Assembly: GCF_900460955.1 (NCBI RefSeq)
Contig: NZ_UFUW01000001.1
Span: 248,001 to 312,000, forward strand
Source of the DNA: Cardiobacterium valvarum
Lineage (GTDB): Bacteria; Pseudomonadota; Gammaproteobacteria; Cardiobacteriales; Cardiobacteriaceae
Direction of reading: 5' to 3'
Length of the DNA: 64,000 nucleotides
Part shown: piece by piece, positions 46,471 to 55,539 of the stretch
How the letters are laid out: each line of letters opens with the position of its first letter
Numbering within the stretch: the first letter of the stretch is position 1
Made by a program: the position numbers and the translations under genes
Notes under the pieces: model-generated
Databases searched by the model: none
What the model saw: only the letters and a program-made list of their open reading frames with translations
What the model was told of the DNA's origin: nothing

Positions 46471-46862
46471 GCGCACATTACATAGAACGGCGACGCCCGC
46501 CACGTTAACGCGGCGGGTGTCCGATCTTGCGCGACAAGCCTTAACCCGCAAAACCATCAGCAAGTATGGCCGTATGACAGGCATACTGCGGACAAGAACA
46601 AACATAACATCATCAGAATTCATAATAAAATCACAGAAAACCCATGTTATGTAGCGAACAACCGCTATTCTCAGTCTGCAAATGCACGAAAAGCATCAAA
46701 ATAATTCAAATAACACCTATTAATAATGCAATCGACCCTCAAAAAAACAAATAATCTCACGAAAAATTGTTGGTAACAGACCGGAGAAAGGCTTAAAACT
46801 TTATAAAAAACGATGCAAAAACAAGCAATAATGATATTAGAATAAAACAAATGCACATCGGC
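46471..46862. other. Gene-free stretch, AT-rich in its second half
   Basis: A CGCCCGCC...GGCGGGTG hairpin at 46490-46517 may slow transcripts leaving psd but has no T-run. From about 46600 to 46860 the sequence is markedly AT-rich compared with the rest of the window, with A-tracts (CAAAAAAACAAATAA, CTTTATAAAAAACG). No gene is supported. The A-tracts next to the promoter at 46863 could act as an UP element. Confidence 0.5.
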
Positions 46863-46891
46863 TTGACACCCTCATGGTGCCTCCCTATAAT
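46863..46891 (+). promoter_or_regulatory. Full-consensus sigma-70 promoter
   Basis: TTGACA at 46863-46868, exactly 17 bases, TATAAT at 46886-46891: both hexamers match consensus, the only such case I noticed in the window. AT-rich sequence lies upstream. There is no open reading frame with a ribosome-binding site between it and the terminator 60 bases downstream, so it most likely drives a small RNA. Confidence 0.85.
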
Positions 46892-46897
46892 CCACAT

Positions 46898-46972
46898 CCG
46901 ACATCATTGATGTTATCTCCTCTATATCCTCCTTTGGTGGTTGTTTGCCGGGCTGCAAAGCCCGGCTTTTTT
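46898..46972 (+). ncRNA. Candidate small regulatory RNA, about 75 nt
   Basis: Expected start about seven bases after the consensus -10. The transcript would have a short 5' hairpin (ACATC-ATT-GATGT, 46901-46913), a single-stranded pyrimidine-rich linker that contains CTCCTC and TCCTCC (46917-46933), then an intrinsic terminator (GCCGGGCT-GCAA-AGCCCGGC, 46947-46966) with six T. This is the layout of Hfq-type trans-acting small RNAs, and the UCCUCC stretch is complementary to Shine-Dalgarno sequences, suggesting it may block ribosome binding on target mRNAs. No known RNA family is recognised. Function is inference. Confidence 0.7.
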
Positions 46973-47122
46973 ATGCCCGTTTTAAGCACAAGCACCACCT
47001 TGCGCCGCAAACAACGCCTGGCTGCCTTAGCCTGGCAAAACGGCATCCATCCCGCATGAGCGGCCGAACAAGCGGCTTTCCGCTATAATTTCCGGCAGAT
47101 ACACCAATCAAGGAAATTACGC

Positions 47123-48139
47123 ATGTACCTTGTCCCCAACGCCCTCAGTCAGCGCCTGGAAAGCCAATACCCCTTCTGGCAGGCGCCACTGCCCTTCGAC
47201 CTCATCGACGCTGAAATGTCCGGCAAAATCAGTGCTCATGGCGCGCATGGCATTATCCGTATCGCCGCACACGACAACCGCGACAGTCTCACCGCCCGCA
47301 TCAACGCCTACCGCAAGCACCACAGCGCGCCGTCCTTCTGCTTTGCCCACCTGCTGCCGCAGCGGCCACAGGGCGATAACCCCGATAGTTTTGCCGCCGA
47401 AATTCTGCAACGCCGCCTCTTTACCGAGCCGCTCACCGCGCAGCGCGGCGACCATTTCCTTGACCTGCTCGACATCGCCATGACCGCCAAACCGCGCGCC
47501 ATCGGCTTTGCCCAGGGCCTGCCCGACCGCGAGACCCTCGCCCTCATCCGAGAACAAAACATCTTCACCTTCGCTATCGTCGGCAACCTGCTTGAAGCCA
47601 TCAGCGCGGACGACTACGGCGTGGACGCCCTCATCCTGCAAGGTATGGAAGCGGGTGGCGAGCGCAGCTACTTCAGTAACGATCTGCCGCGCGTCGAACA
47701 AAGTGCCCTCTCGCTCCTGCAACAAGTGCGCAAATACAGCGACAAACCACTCGTCCTCTGGGGCGACTTCACCGACGGTGCCGACATTGTCGCCGCCATC
47801 ATCAGCGGCGCACAGGCGGTGATGCTTGACCGTCCCTTCCTCGCCTGCGCCGAAAACGGCCTTGACCCGGAAACCCGCGAGCGCGTTATCCACGCCAGCG
47901 AATACGACAGCGAAATCAGCAGCCAGTACACCCTCCGCCCGCTGCGCTGCCTGCGTCACGGCTTCAGCAAAGAAAACGAAGAACTGCTGCGCGGCGACGA
48001 AGCCCTCTTTGCCGCCGCCTTCGACATCAAACCCGAAGAACGCCCGCTGCCCGTCGCCCTGAGCGCCATAGAAGATCCGCAGAACCTGACCCACTACCTG
48101 AACCACCAGGCCCAACACATCCGCCAACTCATCGCCTGA
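47123..48139 (+). CDS. Nitronate monooxygenase family protein
   Basis: 338-aa FMN-dependent TIM-barrel protein resembling the 2-nitropropane dioxygenase/nitronate monooxygenase family, which oxidises toxic alkyl nitronates. Visible pattern: FWQAPLPFDLIDAEMSGKISAHGAHG at the N-terminus (strand 1 substrate/FMN region), RAIGFAQGLPDRETL, VDALILQGMEAGGERSYF (the GxEAGGH-like FMN phosphate site with Glu-Arg in place of the usual His), and SGAQAVMLDRPFLAC. A TATAAT lies at 47084-47089 and an AAGGAAA ribosome-binding site before the ATG. mnmC follows six bases after the stop. Confidence 0.75.
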   Translation: MYLVPNALSQRLESQYPFWQAPLPFDLIDAEMSGKISAHGAHGIIRIAAHDNRDSLTARINAYRKHHSAPSFCFAHLLPQRPQGDNPDSFAAEILQRRLFTEPLTAQRGDHFLDLLDIAMTAKPRAIGFAQGLPDRETLALIREQNIFTFAIVGNLLEAISADDYGVDALILQGMEAGGERSYFSNDLPRVEQSALSLLQQVRKYSDKPLVLWGDFTDGADIVAAIISGAQAVMLDRPFLACAENGLDPETRERVIHASEYDSEISSQYTLRPLRCLRHGFSKENEELLRGDEALFAAAFDIKPEERPLPVALSAIEDPQNLTHYLNHQAQHIRQLIA

Positions 48140-48145
48140 CCGACC

Positions 48146-49966
48146 ATGCTGCTTGACTACGCCCGCCTCAACCTGGACGACGCGGGCAATCCGCGCAACG
48201 AGCGCTACCAGGACATCTATTACAGTGGCAACGGCTTTGCCGAAACCGAACACACCTACATCAACGGTAACCGCCTGCACGAACGCTTTGCCCGCTGCTC
48301 CGGCAGCATCACCATCGGTGAAATCGGCTACGGCACCGGCCTCAACTTCCTCCACACCACCGACACCTTCCTGCGCGACGCGCCACCGGGCGCCCGCCTG
48401 CACTACCTCAGCTTCGAGTGCCACCCCATCGCCGCAAGCGATCTCGCCCGCCTCTGGCAAAACTGGCCGCAGCCTGCCCTCCGCGCCGCCCTCCTTGCGC
48501 AAAACCCGCACAACCACGCGGGCCACCACCTGCTCAAAATCCACCCGCGCATCCATCTGCACCTCATCCTCGGCGACATCCGCGACACCCTGCCGCCGCT
48601 GCGTGCCCGCGTGGATACCTGGTTCCTCGACGGCTTCGCGCCAGCGAAAAACCCCGACTGCTGGACGCCCGCCCTCATGCAGGAAATCGCCCGCCACAGC
48701 GCGCCGGACGCGACCATTGCCACCTTCAGCGCAGCAGCCGCCGTGCGCGACGCCTTGAGCCAGGCCGGTTTTACCCCCGGAAAAATCCCTGGCTACGGTG
48801 CAAAACGCGACATGCTCACCGCCACCCTTACCACCCCGCCTGCGCCGCGCCCGCACTGGAACAACCAGCCCGCCGCCGCAGACGGTCCCATCGTCATCAT
48901 CGGAGCGGGAATCGCCGGCAGCACCACCGCACGCGCCCTTGCCGAAAGCGGCCGCCGCGTCACCCTATACCACAGCGATGCCCACCCCGCCGCCAGCCAC
49001 GTCCCGCTTGCCGTGCCCTACCTCAACCCCGACAGCGAAGCCTCGCCTGACCGCCCCTACCAGCTCGCTACCTGGCACCACGCCATGCGCGCCCTGCATC
49101 AATACCCGCGCGACATCTACAACCCCTGCGGCGTCACCAACCACGCCGAAAACCCGCGCGAAATCCGGCGCCAGCAAACCCTGCTTGACGTTCACCTGCT
49201 CAGTGCGGACGAAATCGGCGGCAACGCCACCGACCTCACCTACCCGCGCGGCGGCGTCATCCATCTGCCCGCCCTGCTCGCCGCCCTTGCCGACCACCCC
49301 AACATCCGCTGCGAAACCCGCACCATCACCAGTCTCGCCGCACTTGACGACTGCGCCGCCATCATCCACTGCTGCGGCTGGCAGCAAACCCTCAACCCGG
49401 CAACCGCACTGCGCGATACCATCCGTCCCCTACGCGGACAGGGCAGCATCTACTACAGCGACAGCGTGCCGCCAGGCGTATATTGCGGCGAGCGCACTCT
49501 CATTCCTGACCCTGCCAACAGCCACATCTACAGCGGCGCCGGCTTCGACCCGGAAGACACCGACCTGACCCCGCGCGACAGCGACGATGCCAAAAACCTC
49601 GCCGCCATCCTGCAACACCTGCCCGGTGCACAAACCCGCCTGCGCGGACACTTTGTCGGCATCCGGGGCGCCAGCCGCGACCACATGCCGCTCGTCGGCG
49701 CCATCGGCGACACCGCCAGTATCCTGCGCGAATACGCCGCCCTGCGCCGCGATGCTCACAAAACCATCACGCGCGACATCGCCCACCACCCGCGCCAATA
49801 CATGCACCAGGGCCTCGGCTCCAAAGGCTGCACCTACGCCTGGCTGAACGCCGACATCCTCACCGCCATCATCAACGCCACCCCCATCCCGCTGCCTGCG
49901 CCGCAACTCGAACGCATTGACCCCACCCGCTACCTCATCCGCGCCCTCAAACACGGGCAGATATAA
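48146..49966 (+). CDS. mnmC: Bifunctional tRNA mnm5s2U modification enzyme MnmC
   Basis: Final two steps of mnm5(s2)U34 synthesis: the FAD domain removes the carboxymethyl group of cmnm5U and the SAM domain methylates the product. The 606-aa protein has the methyltransferase domain first (NGNRLHERF, GEIGYGTGLNFL, DTWFLDGFAPAKNPDCW, TFSAAAAVRDAL, GYGAKRDML), then the FAD-dependent part from about residue 250 (IVIIGAGIAGSTTARALAESG) through PLVGAI and HQGLGSKGCTYAW near the end. E. coli MnmC is longer (about 670 aa), so the oxidoreductase half is compact. It is next to the nitronate monooxygenase family gene, possibly in one transcript. Confidence 0.94.
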   Translation: MLLDYARLNLDDAGNPRNERYQDIYYSGNGFAETEHTYINGNRLHERFARCSGSITIGEIGYGTGLNFLHTTDTFLRDAPPGARLHYLSFECHPIAASDLARLWQNWPQPALRAALLAQNPHNHAGHHLLKIHPRIHLHLILGDIRDTLPPLRARVDTWFLDGFAPAKNPDCWTPALMQEIARHSAPDATIATFSAAAAVRDALSQAGFTPGKIPGYGAKRDMLTATLTTPPAPRPHWNNQPAAADGPIVIIGAGIAGSTTARALAESGRRVTLYHSDAHPAASHVPLAVPYLNPDSEASPDRPYQLATWHHAMRALHQYPRDIYNPCGVTNHAENPREIRRQQTLLDVHLLSADEIGGNATDLTYPRGGVIHLPALLAALADHPNIRCETRTITSLAALDDCAAIIHCCGWQQTLNPATALRDTIRPLRGQGSIYYSDSVPPGVYCGERTLIPDPANSHIYSGAGFDPEDTDLTPRDSDDAKNLAAILQHLPGAQTRLRGHFVGIRGASRDHMPLVGAIGDTASILREYAALRRDAHKTITRDIAHHPRQYMHQGLGSKGCTYAWLNADILTAIINATPIPLPAPQLERIDPTRYLIRALKHGQI

Positions 49967-49990
49967 AACACCACCCACAGGAGAACAATC

Positions 49991-50449
49991 ATGTCAGGGC
50001 TCAACAGCGCCATCACCTCCATCAACGGCTTCGGCATCACCTGGTACGGCAAAAGCGACTTCCATACAGACGGCAGCTACATCACCACCTGCTGGATTAT
50101 CGCCCTGTACATCCCGCTCATCCCGTTATACAGTCTGCGTGTGTGGGAAATTGCCGAAGAACAGCGCCTGTTCTGGCTAATCCCCTACACCGATACCAGC
50201 CGCTGCTACATACAAAAACAGCCGCTTCACTGGCGCCAAGTTGGGCGGGTGTACCTATACTTCCTGCCATTATTGGCTTTCATCCTGAACCTCGCGACCG
50301 ACTTCGCATCCGGAGTTCCCTATTGGCTGACAGACCTGATTCCTCCTTTCCTCATCCTCTGGGCCTTCCTTCCGTGGTACCTGCGCCGCCGCGCTCGCCG
50401 TCGCCTCGCGCAGACACCCGCAAAACCTAAAAGCGTGACAAACCAATAA
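49991..50449 (+). CDS. Hypothetical two-helix membrane protein
   Basis: 152-aa protein, unnamed family. Residues 10-50 (NGFGITWYGKSDFHTDGSYITT then WIIALYIPLIPLYSLRV) match a pattern I recall from many unnamed bacterial membrane proteins: a YGKxDFxxDGSYxTT head followed by a helix. Two more helices lie at about residues 85-104 and 112-130, and the tail is basic (LRRRARRRLAQ). An AGGAG ribosome-binding site precedes the ATG, 25 bases after mnmC. Confidence 0.7.
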   Translation: MSGLNSAITSINGFGITWYGKSDFHTDGSYITTCWIIALYIPLIPLYSLRVWEIAEEQRLFWLIPYTDTSRCYIQKQPLHWRQVGRVYLYFLPLLAFILNLATDFASGVPYWLTDLIPPFLILWAFLPWYLRRRARRRLAQTPAKPKSVTNQ

Positions 50450-50465
50450 AACGCCATGCCGCTGA

Positions 50466-50535
50466 CGTAGCCATGCCCGCCAAGCGGGATAGACACTGAA
50501 CCCGCCAAGCGGCGTAAATACTGGTCTCGGCAAGC
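50466..50535 (+). repeat. Two dispersed repeat cores in tandem
   Basis: CCGCCAAGCGGGATAGACACTG and CCGCCAAGCGGCGTAAATACTG in direct order about 30 bases apart, between the convergent genes. Confidence 0.75.
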
Positions 50536-50548
50536 AGGAAAATGTTCG

Positions 50549-51718
50549 CTACGCCTCGCCGTGCAGTTTCCGCAGCGCCTCCTGCGCCTCTTCATGTCCT
50601 TGGGCGGCGGCGCGATGCCATAGCGTATGAATATCGTCGAAATGCCCCTCAACATCATCGGCAAACACATAACTGAGGCCCAGCAAATACTGCGCATGCG
50701 CGTCATTCTGCGCCGCCGCTTGCTGTAACCACTCGCGTGCGCCGGTGAAATCCTGCCGCTGCAACAACAACGAGCCTAGCGCCAACTGCGCATCCACATG
50801 CCCCTGCAATGCCGCCAGTTGCCACCAGTGCCGTGCGGCCGCCTCATCCACCGCGCCGCCGAAGCCCGCCTGAAGCAGCGCACCAAACTCATACTGCGCC
50901 ACCGCCAGCCCCTGTTCCGCCGCCTGCGCCAGCCACCGCCGCGCCTCAGCATAATCCTGTGCCACGCCATGCCCGTCGCGGAAAAGCACGCCCAGGCCGC
51001 GCTGCGCTTCGCTGTTGCCCTGCGCCGCTGCCTGCTCCCAATAATGGCGCGCCTGTGCGTAGTCACGCGTGACACCATCACCGTTGAAATAAAGCTCGCC
51101 CATCGCGTACTGCGCCACATCATCCTGTAACGCCAGGGCGACGCCCCACCACTCGCGCGCAATCGCATAATCCTGCGCTACGCCGATACCGCGCTGGAAC
51201 ATCACCGCCAAATAGCGGATAGCCTCCACATTGCCCTCGCGCGCCAGCGCTTCCAGCTTGCGCCGGGCGCCGTCCGCATCCCCTCCCCGCAAAATGCGGA
51301 TGGCGCGCTGCACCGCCGCCGACGGCTGCGCGCCAAACATCTGCAAGGCACTCGCTGCATAACCTTCGCCTTGAGCGGCCGCCTGCGCCAAAAGCCCGCG
51401 TGCTTCGTCATCCCGCCCCTGTGCCGCATAGAGCGCGCCGAGGGAAGTTTGCGCCAGCGCCATGCCTTGTGCCGCTGCCTGCTGCCAGTAGGCAATAGCC
51501 TGATGCACATCCTGCGCCACCCCCTGTGCATACAAATAAAACGCGCCGAGGATGAACTGTGCCTGCGCCTCGCCGGCGGCAGCCAGCGGGACAAGCACGG
51601 TATGGGCGGGGGCAAAATCCTGTTGTGCGCAGGCGGCAGCGGCATGTTGCAGTTGCTGATGCAACTCACCGTCGTGAGCGGCGATGAGTTGCGCGAAGGC
51701 CTGACGGATGGGTTCCAT
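50549..51718 (-). CDS. Sel1-like repeat protein
   Basis: 389-aa all-helical solenoid of Sel1-type tetratricopeptide-like repeats. Repeats of about 36 residues recur from residue ~55 to the end with the signature AxxWxxxAAxQGxAxAQxxLGxLYxxGxGVxxDYAxA (for example AQFILGAFYLYAQGVAQDV, AQYAMGELYFNGDGVTRDYAQA, AQRGLGVLFRDGHGVAQDYAEA). There is no signal peptide, so it is probably cytoplasmic, mediating protein contacts. The ATG at 51718 has an AGGAG ribosome-binding site; the frame continues upstream to 51772. Partner unknown. Confidence 0.88.
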   Translation of the reverse strand: MEPIRQAFAQLIAAHDGELHQQLQHAAAACAQQDFAPAHTVLVPLAAAGEAQAQFILGAFYLYAQGVAQDVHQAIAYWQQAAAQGMALAQTSLGALYAAQGRDDEARGLLAQAAAQGEGYAASALQMFGAQPSAAVQRAIRILRGGDADGARRKLEALAREGNVEAIRYLAVMFQRGIGVAQDYAIAREWWGVALALQDDVAQYAMGELYFNGDGVTRDYAQARHYWEQAAAQGNSEAQRGLGVLFRDGHGVAQDYAEARRWLAQAAEQGLAVAQYEFGALLQAGFGGAVDEAAARHWWQLAALQGHVDAQLALGSLLLQRQDFTGAREWLQQAAAQNDAHAQYLLGLSYVFADDVEGHFDDIHTLWHRAAAQGHEEAQEALRKLHGEA

Positions 51719-51846
51719 GTGATAACTCCTGGTGACTGAATAACGCTGCCGACACCTGTTGCCGGACAACACCGGCAGTTTACCCCGCTTGTCGCTGTGC
51801 TAAACCGAAAAAGGCGGACGTCTGCCTGATGCCCGCCTGCGGGGCA

Positions 51847-53097
51847 TCAGATACTTGTGCGCCGGCGGTAGTCTAGTTCGATGAAGAAAGCGGCAGCAGC
51901 CAGCGTCATGTAGGCGACGACGAGAGCAAGCAGGGCCTGGGGGCTGATGGGGACCATGCAGCGATGCAGGTACAGGCAGCTGCCGTAGCCGAGGATGACC
52001 ACGGCGGTGAACAGAACATTTGCCCAAAAGAAGCGGCGGATAGCGGGCGGTATCTCAGCCAGGATGATGGGGATCTTGCCGGAGGTAAGCGGTGGCAGCG
52101 GGCGATGATCGATGATGGCCTCAACAGCAGCAACGATTTCCCTACCCGGCCATACGTCCTCTTTCTCACTCAGCGATCTTTTGTGGTAGTTGCTGAGGCG
52201 GTCGGTGATGCGCAGGTAGTTGGAGGTATAGCGCCCGTTCTTCTCTTCTGTGATTTCGATATGGGCGATGTCCGTCCAAGATATGGAAAGCGGAGGAAGG
52301 ACACTGCCTCTGTTGCTGGTTTCGAGGAAATGCAGACCATTGTTATCAATGACGATGCGCTGACACAGTCCGCTGTTTCTGTAGTAACGATGGTAGTGGT
52401 TCAAGATCACCAACAGGTCAAAGAAACCTACGACGATGGCGACAGTAATGGTTTCCTGTGGGAGATCGGGCCAGTATTGAATGAGACCAGGCCAGCAGAA
52501 GGCCAGCGCGAGGACGGGCAGCAGCAGATTGCTGCTGCTCAACCAGACAATGTCCTGCTGCTTGTACCAGATGTGGTTAATGTCGGCAGAGGGCGCGGGC
52601 GGGACGGACGGCGCCCGACCGTGCAAGTAGCCGGTAGCGACAACGGCAATGGCGAGGAGGGTTTCCATATCGCGCCCGAGGCGGAAGTCGCGGTAGGTCA
52701 ACGCTTCATCATCGCGCGGGATGATGCGCAGGCCGTTATTGCGCGCACTAACGCTATCGAGCGCCTGCCAGCGCCATTGGTACTCAATGCGCTGGTTGCT
52801 GTCATAAATGGTCAACCCCTGCGGGTCGCAGATCACGGCGGGCGCATGCAGGTTACCGCCTGCCTGACTGGTGGCGTAATAGCGGGGTGTCAGGAAGATG
52901 CCAAGCATCAGCCACAGCAGCAGGGTAGCGATTAGTATGCCGCCCGGCGTCTGGGTGAAAGGAAGGGCGAAGAGGACGATAAAACCCAGCCAGGAGAAGA
53001 TGAAGTAGTCACGATCATCGCCATAGTCGTATTCATATTCATGCCCGCCCCAGCCACGGGTGCGCGGATCGTTGAGATCAGGAATAAAGTTAGACAT
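51847..53097 (-). CDS. Hypothetical multi-helix membrane protein
   Basis: 416-aa protein of unknown family. It starts MSNFIPDLNDPRTRGWGG at the ATG at 53097. Hydrophobic helices lie at about residues 32-46, 54-70, 185-205 and 215-232, and two more near the C-terminus (FFWANVLFTAVVILGYG, ALLALVVAYMTLAAAAFFI). Between them are soluble, PH-like beta segments (VICDPQGLTIYDSNQRIEYQW, RIVIDNNGLHFLETSN, LSISWTDIAHIEITEE). The repeated DxxGLxxxE/WxDIxxI pattern resembles bacterial PH-domain membrane proteins. A frameshifted fragment of a paralogue lies at 34687-34867. Confidence 0.7.
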   Translation of the reverse strand: MSNFIPDLNDPRTRGWGGHEYEYDYGDDRDYFIFSWLGFIVLFALPFTQTPGGILIATLLLWLMLGIFLTPRYYATSQAGGNLHAPAVICDPQGLTIYDSNQRIEYQWRWQALDSVSARNNGLRIIPRDDEALTYRDFRLGRDMETLLAIAVVATGYLHGRAPSVPPAPSADINHIWYKQQDIVWLSSSNLLLPVLALAFCWPGLIQYWPDLPQETITVAIVVGFFDLLVILNHYHRYYRNSGLCQRIVIDNNGLHFLETSNRGSVLPPLSISWTDIAHIEITEEKNGRYTSNYLRITDRLSNYHKRSLSEKEDVWPGREIVAAVEAIIDHRPLPPLTSGKIPIILAEIPPAIRRFFWANVLFTAVVILGYGSCLYLHRCMVPISPQALLALVVAYMTLAAAAFFIELDYRRRTSI

Positions 53098-53257
53098 GAA
53101 AAATCCTGTGATGGGAGGAGGGTGCCAAGAATTTTGCGGGGGTACCCGATGCCGACGCAAGCACTTGCCACGCGGCTGAGGCGCTTAATACGCCTAAGTG
53201 GAACAAACACCGGACTATACCGCTATACTCCGCCTGCTCACCCACCGCGAGGCCGCC

Positions 53258-54105
53258 ATGCCCACCCGTTTCCACGACAAACACCGCCGCGCCAAGCGCG
53301 CCAGCCGCCGCCTGCAACTCGCTTTCTGGTTGAGCCTGCTGCTGGCCCATCTTGGCTACACCTCGGTCTTCTTCCTGCCGCTTATCGGTCTTGTCACCCT
53401 CGGCAAGTCCTCCCACCCCATCATCGCCAGCGGCGGAGTCATCGGCTTTCTTGCCATGCCGGCCATCATCAGCCTGATCGCGGCGCTCTATCCCACCTCC
53501 CGCATCCTCACCGCTTACCGCACCATGCGGCGTACCCTGGATGCCATGACAGTGGACGAACAGGCGGCGTCCCTCGGCGCCACCCCTGCCCGCCCCAATA
53601 ACGACCCGGCAGAACGCCGCTATACCAACCTTATCGCCGAACTCAGCCTCGCTGCCGACATCGACGAACCCGACGCCTACGTCCTGCGCGACGACCACAG
53701 CATCAACGCCTTCGCCCTCTTGCCCTTGCCGTCAGCCAGGGCGCGCTCAACAACCTCAGCCGCGACGAACTGCAAGCCATCCTCGCCCACGAATTCGGCC
53801 ACATCGAAAACGGCGACCCCACCCTCTACAACCGCCTCACCGCCATGCTTTCCTGCTATTACAGCAACGGAGGCAGCCTGCAACTCTGCCGCCACGGCGA
53901 CACCCTGCGCCGCCTCGCACGACCCTGCCGGCAAAACCTGCACAACAGCCTCGCCAACTACTACCGCCAAAAACCGCAACTCACCCTCAAGCAGGCGCGT
54001 CTGCGCTTCGCCCTGCAACACCTGTTAATGCTCCAAGCGCTGCCTGCGGGTGAATGACGCATCCATCGCCGGGTGGGCAGCGGATAAAACCAGTGCATCT
54101 AAACA
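53258..54105 (+). pseudogene. Frameshifted M48-family metalloprotease
   Basis: Remains of a membrane-linked HtpX/M48-type zinc protease. The first part (residues 1-155 from the ATG at 53258) has two membrane helices (FWLSLLLAHLGYTSVFFLPL; GVIGFLAMPAIISLIAALYP) and ends at DDHSINAFAL. There the frame changes: the expected continuation LAVSQGALNNLSRDELQAILAHEFGHIENGDP, with the HExxH zinc site, is in the frame ending at 54057. The AxGRSPxNA segment normally found between them is missing, so about 15-20 bases seem to have been lost near 53722. The late THPSPGGQRIKP motif at 54058-54095 is in yet another frame. Confidence 0.8.
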
Positions 54106-54255
54106 GCCACCACCCTTGCTCGCTATCAGCAGCAGCACGCTATCGGCGCGGTTGGCGTCGAGCGGTCAAGCCAGGTATTCTCCCGTTTTGTGCAGTTTCA
54201 GCCTCTGTAGCATGAAGAGTTGGTTACACTGACTCCCCCAATCACAGGAGAAAAC

Positions 54256-55515
54256 ATGAAAACCCAGCCCCTGACAGCCGTCCTTTCCCTCTCCCTGCTT
54301 ACCGCCTGCGGTGGCGGTGGTGGTGGCAACAGCCTGCCTGCGGACAAACCCGCACCGGACAACCCGAATACGCCGACGCCGCAAGTCATCAATACCGTTG
54401 ATGTCGGCGACATCAAACTACCGCCGAATGCCGTCGCCCGGCCTCATGTCGAAATCCAGAAAAAAACACAAGAAGCGCTTGACCTCGTCAATCAGGTGCG
54501 CGCCGAAAAAGGTCTCGCACCACTGCGTTACAACGAAAGCCTCTCTGCCTACGCCACCCTGCGCGCGCAAGAACTCGCCACCCTGAACGCGCACAAGCGC
54601 CCGAATGGCGAAAACCCGCTTGATGAACACACCCTGACAGGCGGCGGCAATAACGCAGCAGTAGGTGAAAGTATCGCCACCGGCAGTCCGTTTGCCCAAA
54701 ATACCGTCGAACAATGGCGCAACAGCCCGAACCACTACAAAAGCATGACTGAAGCCGCCTACACCGACACCGGCATCGGTTACTACTACCGCAAAGGCAG
54801 TCAATATCTTCATCACTGGGCGGAAATCTTCGGCAGCAGCGGCGTCCGCAGCCGTTACTACTACATCTCCCCGCTTTACGCCGCGACCATCCGCGCCGCC
54901 GTTGCCAAACTCACCAGCTACGACGCAGACGGCCGCCTCAGTCTGCACGGTATGGAAAGTGCTGCCAACGCCAGCAACCATCGCGGCATATACAGCACCG
55001 CGCAAAGCCTTGCGCTGGATGACGAACACACCATCATCCTGCGTCCGCATCAGGCGGCTGGCTGGTCATACCAGACCTTCGGCGAAATCGCCTCAACCCG
55101 GGGCGGTATTCCCGAAACCTACCTGAACGTCGGCAAACCCTTCATCCCTACAGAAACCACCACCCTGCGCGCCAACTACAAAGGCAACGCCATTGGCGAC
55201 ATCAACCAAAGCAGCCGCGCCATTGCCGAAGTTAGTGCCAGCGTGGATTACAGCAGCAACAGCAAAACCATGACCCTGACCCTCGGCAACAGCCAGAGCG
55301 GTAATCTTGACGGCAGCGACCTGCGCCGCGACACCCGTCTGGATTTCAGCGATACCCTACACTGGGATAGCGGCACACAGCGCTTCCAAAGCGACAGCGG
55401 CCATGCCCGCCTCTACGGCCCTAATGGAGAAGAACTTGGGGGGCAGTTCAGCCGCAGTATCAGCGGCGGTGCCAACTATCGCGGCGCTTACGGCGCAAAA
55501 CGCATCGAACCATAA
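54256..55515 (+). CDS. CAP-domain lipoprotein with TbpB-type C-terminal barrel
   Basis: 419-aa predicted surface lipoprotein. Signal peptide with lipobox LTAC (Cys18), followed by six glycines and a proline-rich linker. Residues ~72-193 are a CAP/SCP domain (EALDLVNQVRAEKGLAPLRYN; His113 in NAHKRPNGEN, Glu138 in GESIA, His187 in LHHWAEIFG). Residues ~268-419 carry the marks of the C-terminal beta-barrel of transferrin-binding protein B: GWSYQTFGEI, LNVGKPFIPTETTTLRANYKGNAIGD, VDYSSNSKTMTLTL, and the hallmark ARLYGPNGEELGGQFSR...GAYGAKR. Proteins with this barrel are usually moved to the cell surface by Slam. No Slam gene is in the window. An AGGAG ribosome-binding site precedes the ATG at 54256, and a terminator follows the stop. 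Confidence 0.85.
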   Translation: MKTQPLTAVLSLSLLTACGGGGGGNSLPADKPAPDNPNTPTPQVINTVDVGDIKLPPNAVARPHVEIQKKTQEALDLVNQVRAEKGLAPLRYNESLSAYATLRAQELATLNAHKRPNGENPLDEHTLTGGGNNAAVGESIATGSPFAQNTVEQWRNSPNHYKSMTEAAYTDTGIGYYYRKGSQYLHHWAEIFGSSGVRSRYYYISPLYAATIRAAVAKLTSYDADGRLSLHGMESAANASNHRGIYSTAQSLALDDEHTIILRPHQAAGWSYQTFGEIASTRGGIPETYLNVGKPFIPTETTTLRANYKGNAIGDINQSSRAIAEVSASVDYSSNSKTMTLTLGNSQSGNLDGSDLRRDTRLDFSDTLHWDSGTQRFQSDSGHARLYGPNGEELGGQFSRSISGGANYRGAYGAKRIEP

Positions 55516-55539
55516 AAGGCGTTGCACTGCGGACAGTAG

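Noticed and set aside
46874..47059. A 61-codon frame across the small-RNA locus
   Set aside because: Its ATG lies upstream of the -10 box, it has no ribosome-binding site and it reads through the terminator hairpin.
47117..48856. A 579-codon minus-strand open frame
   Set aside because: Antisense to the nitronate monooxygenase gene and the start of mnmC, both with clear motifs.
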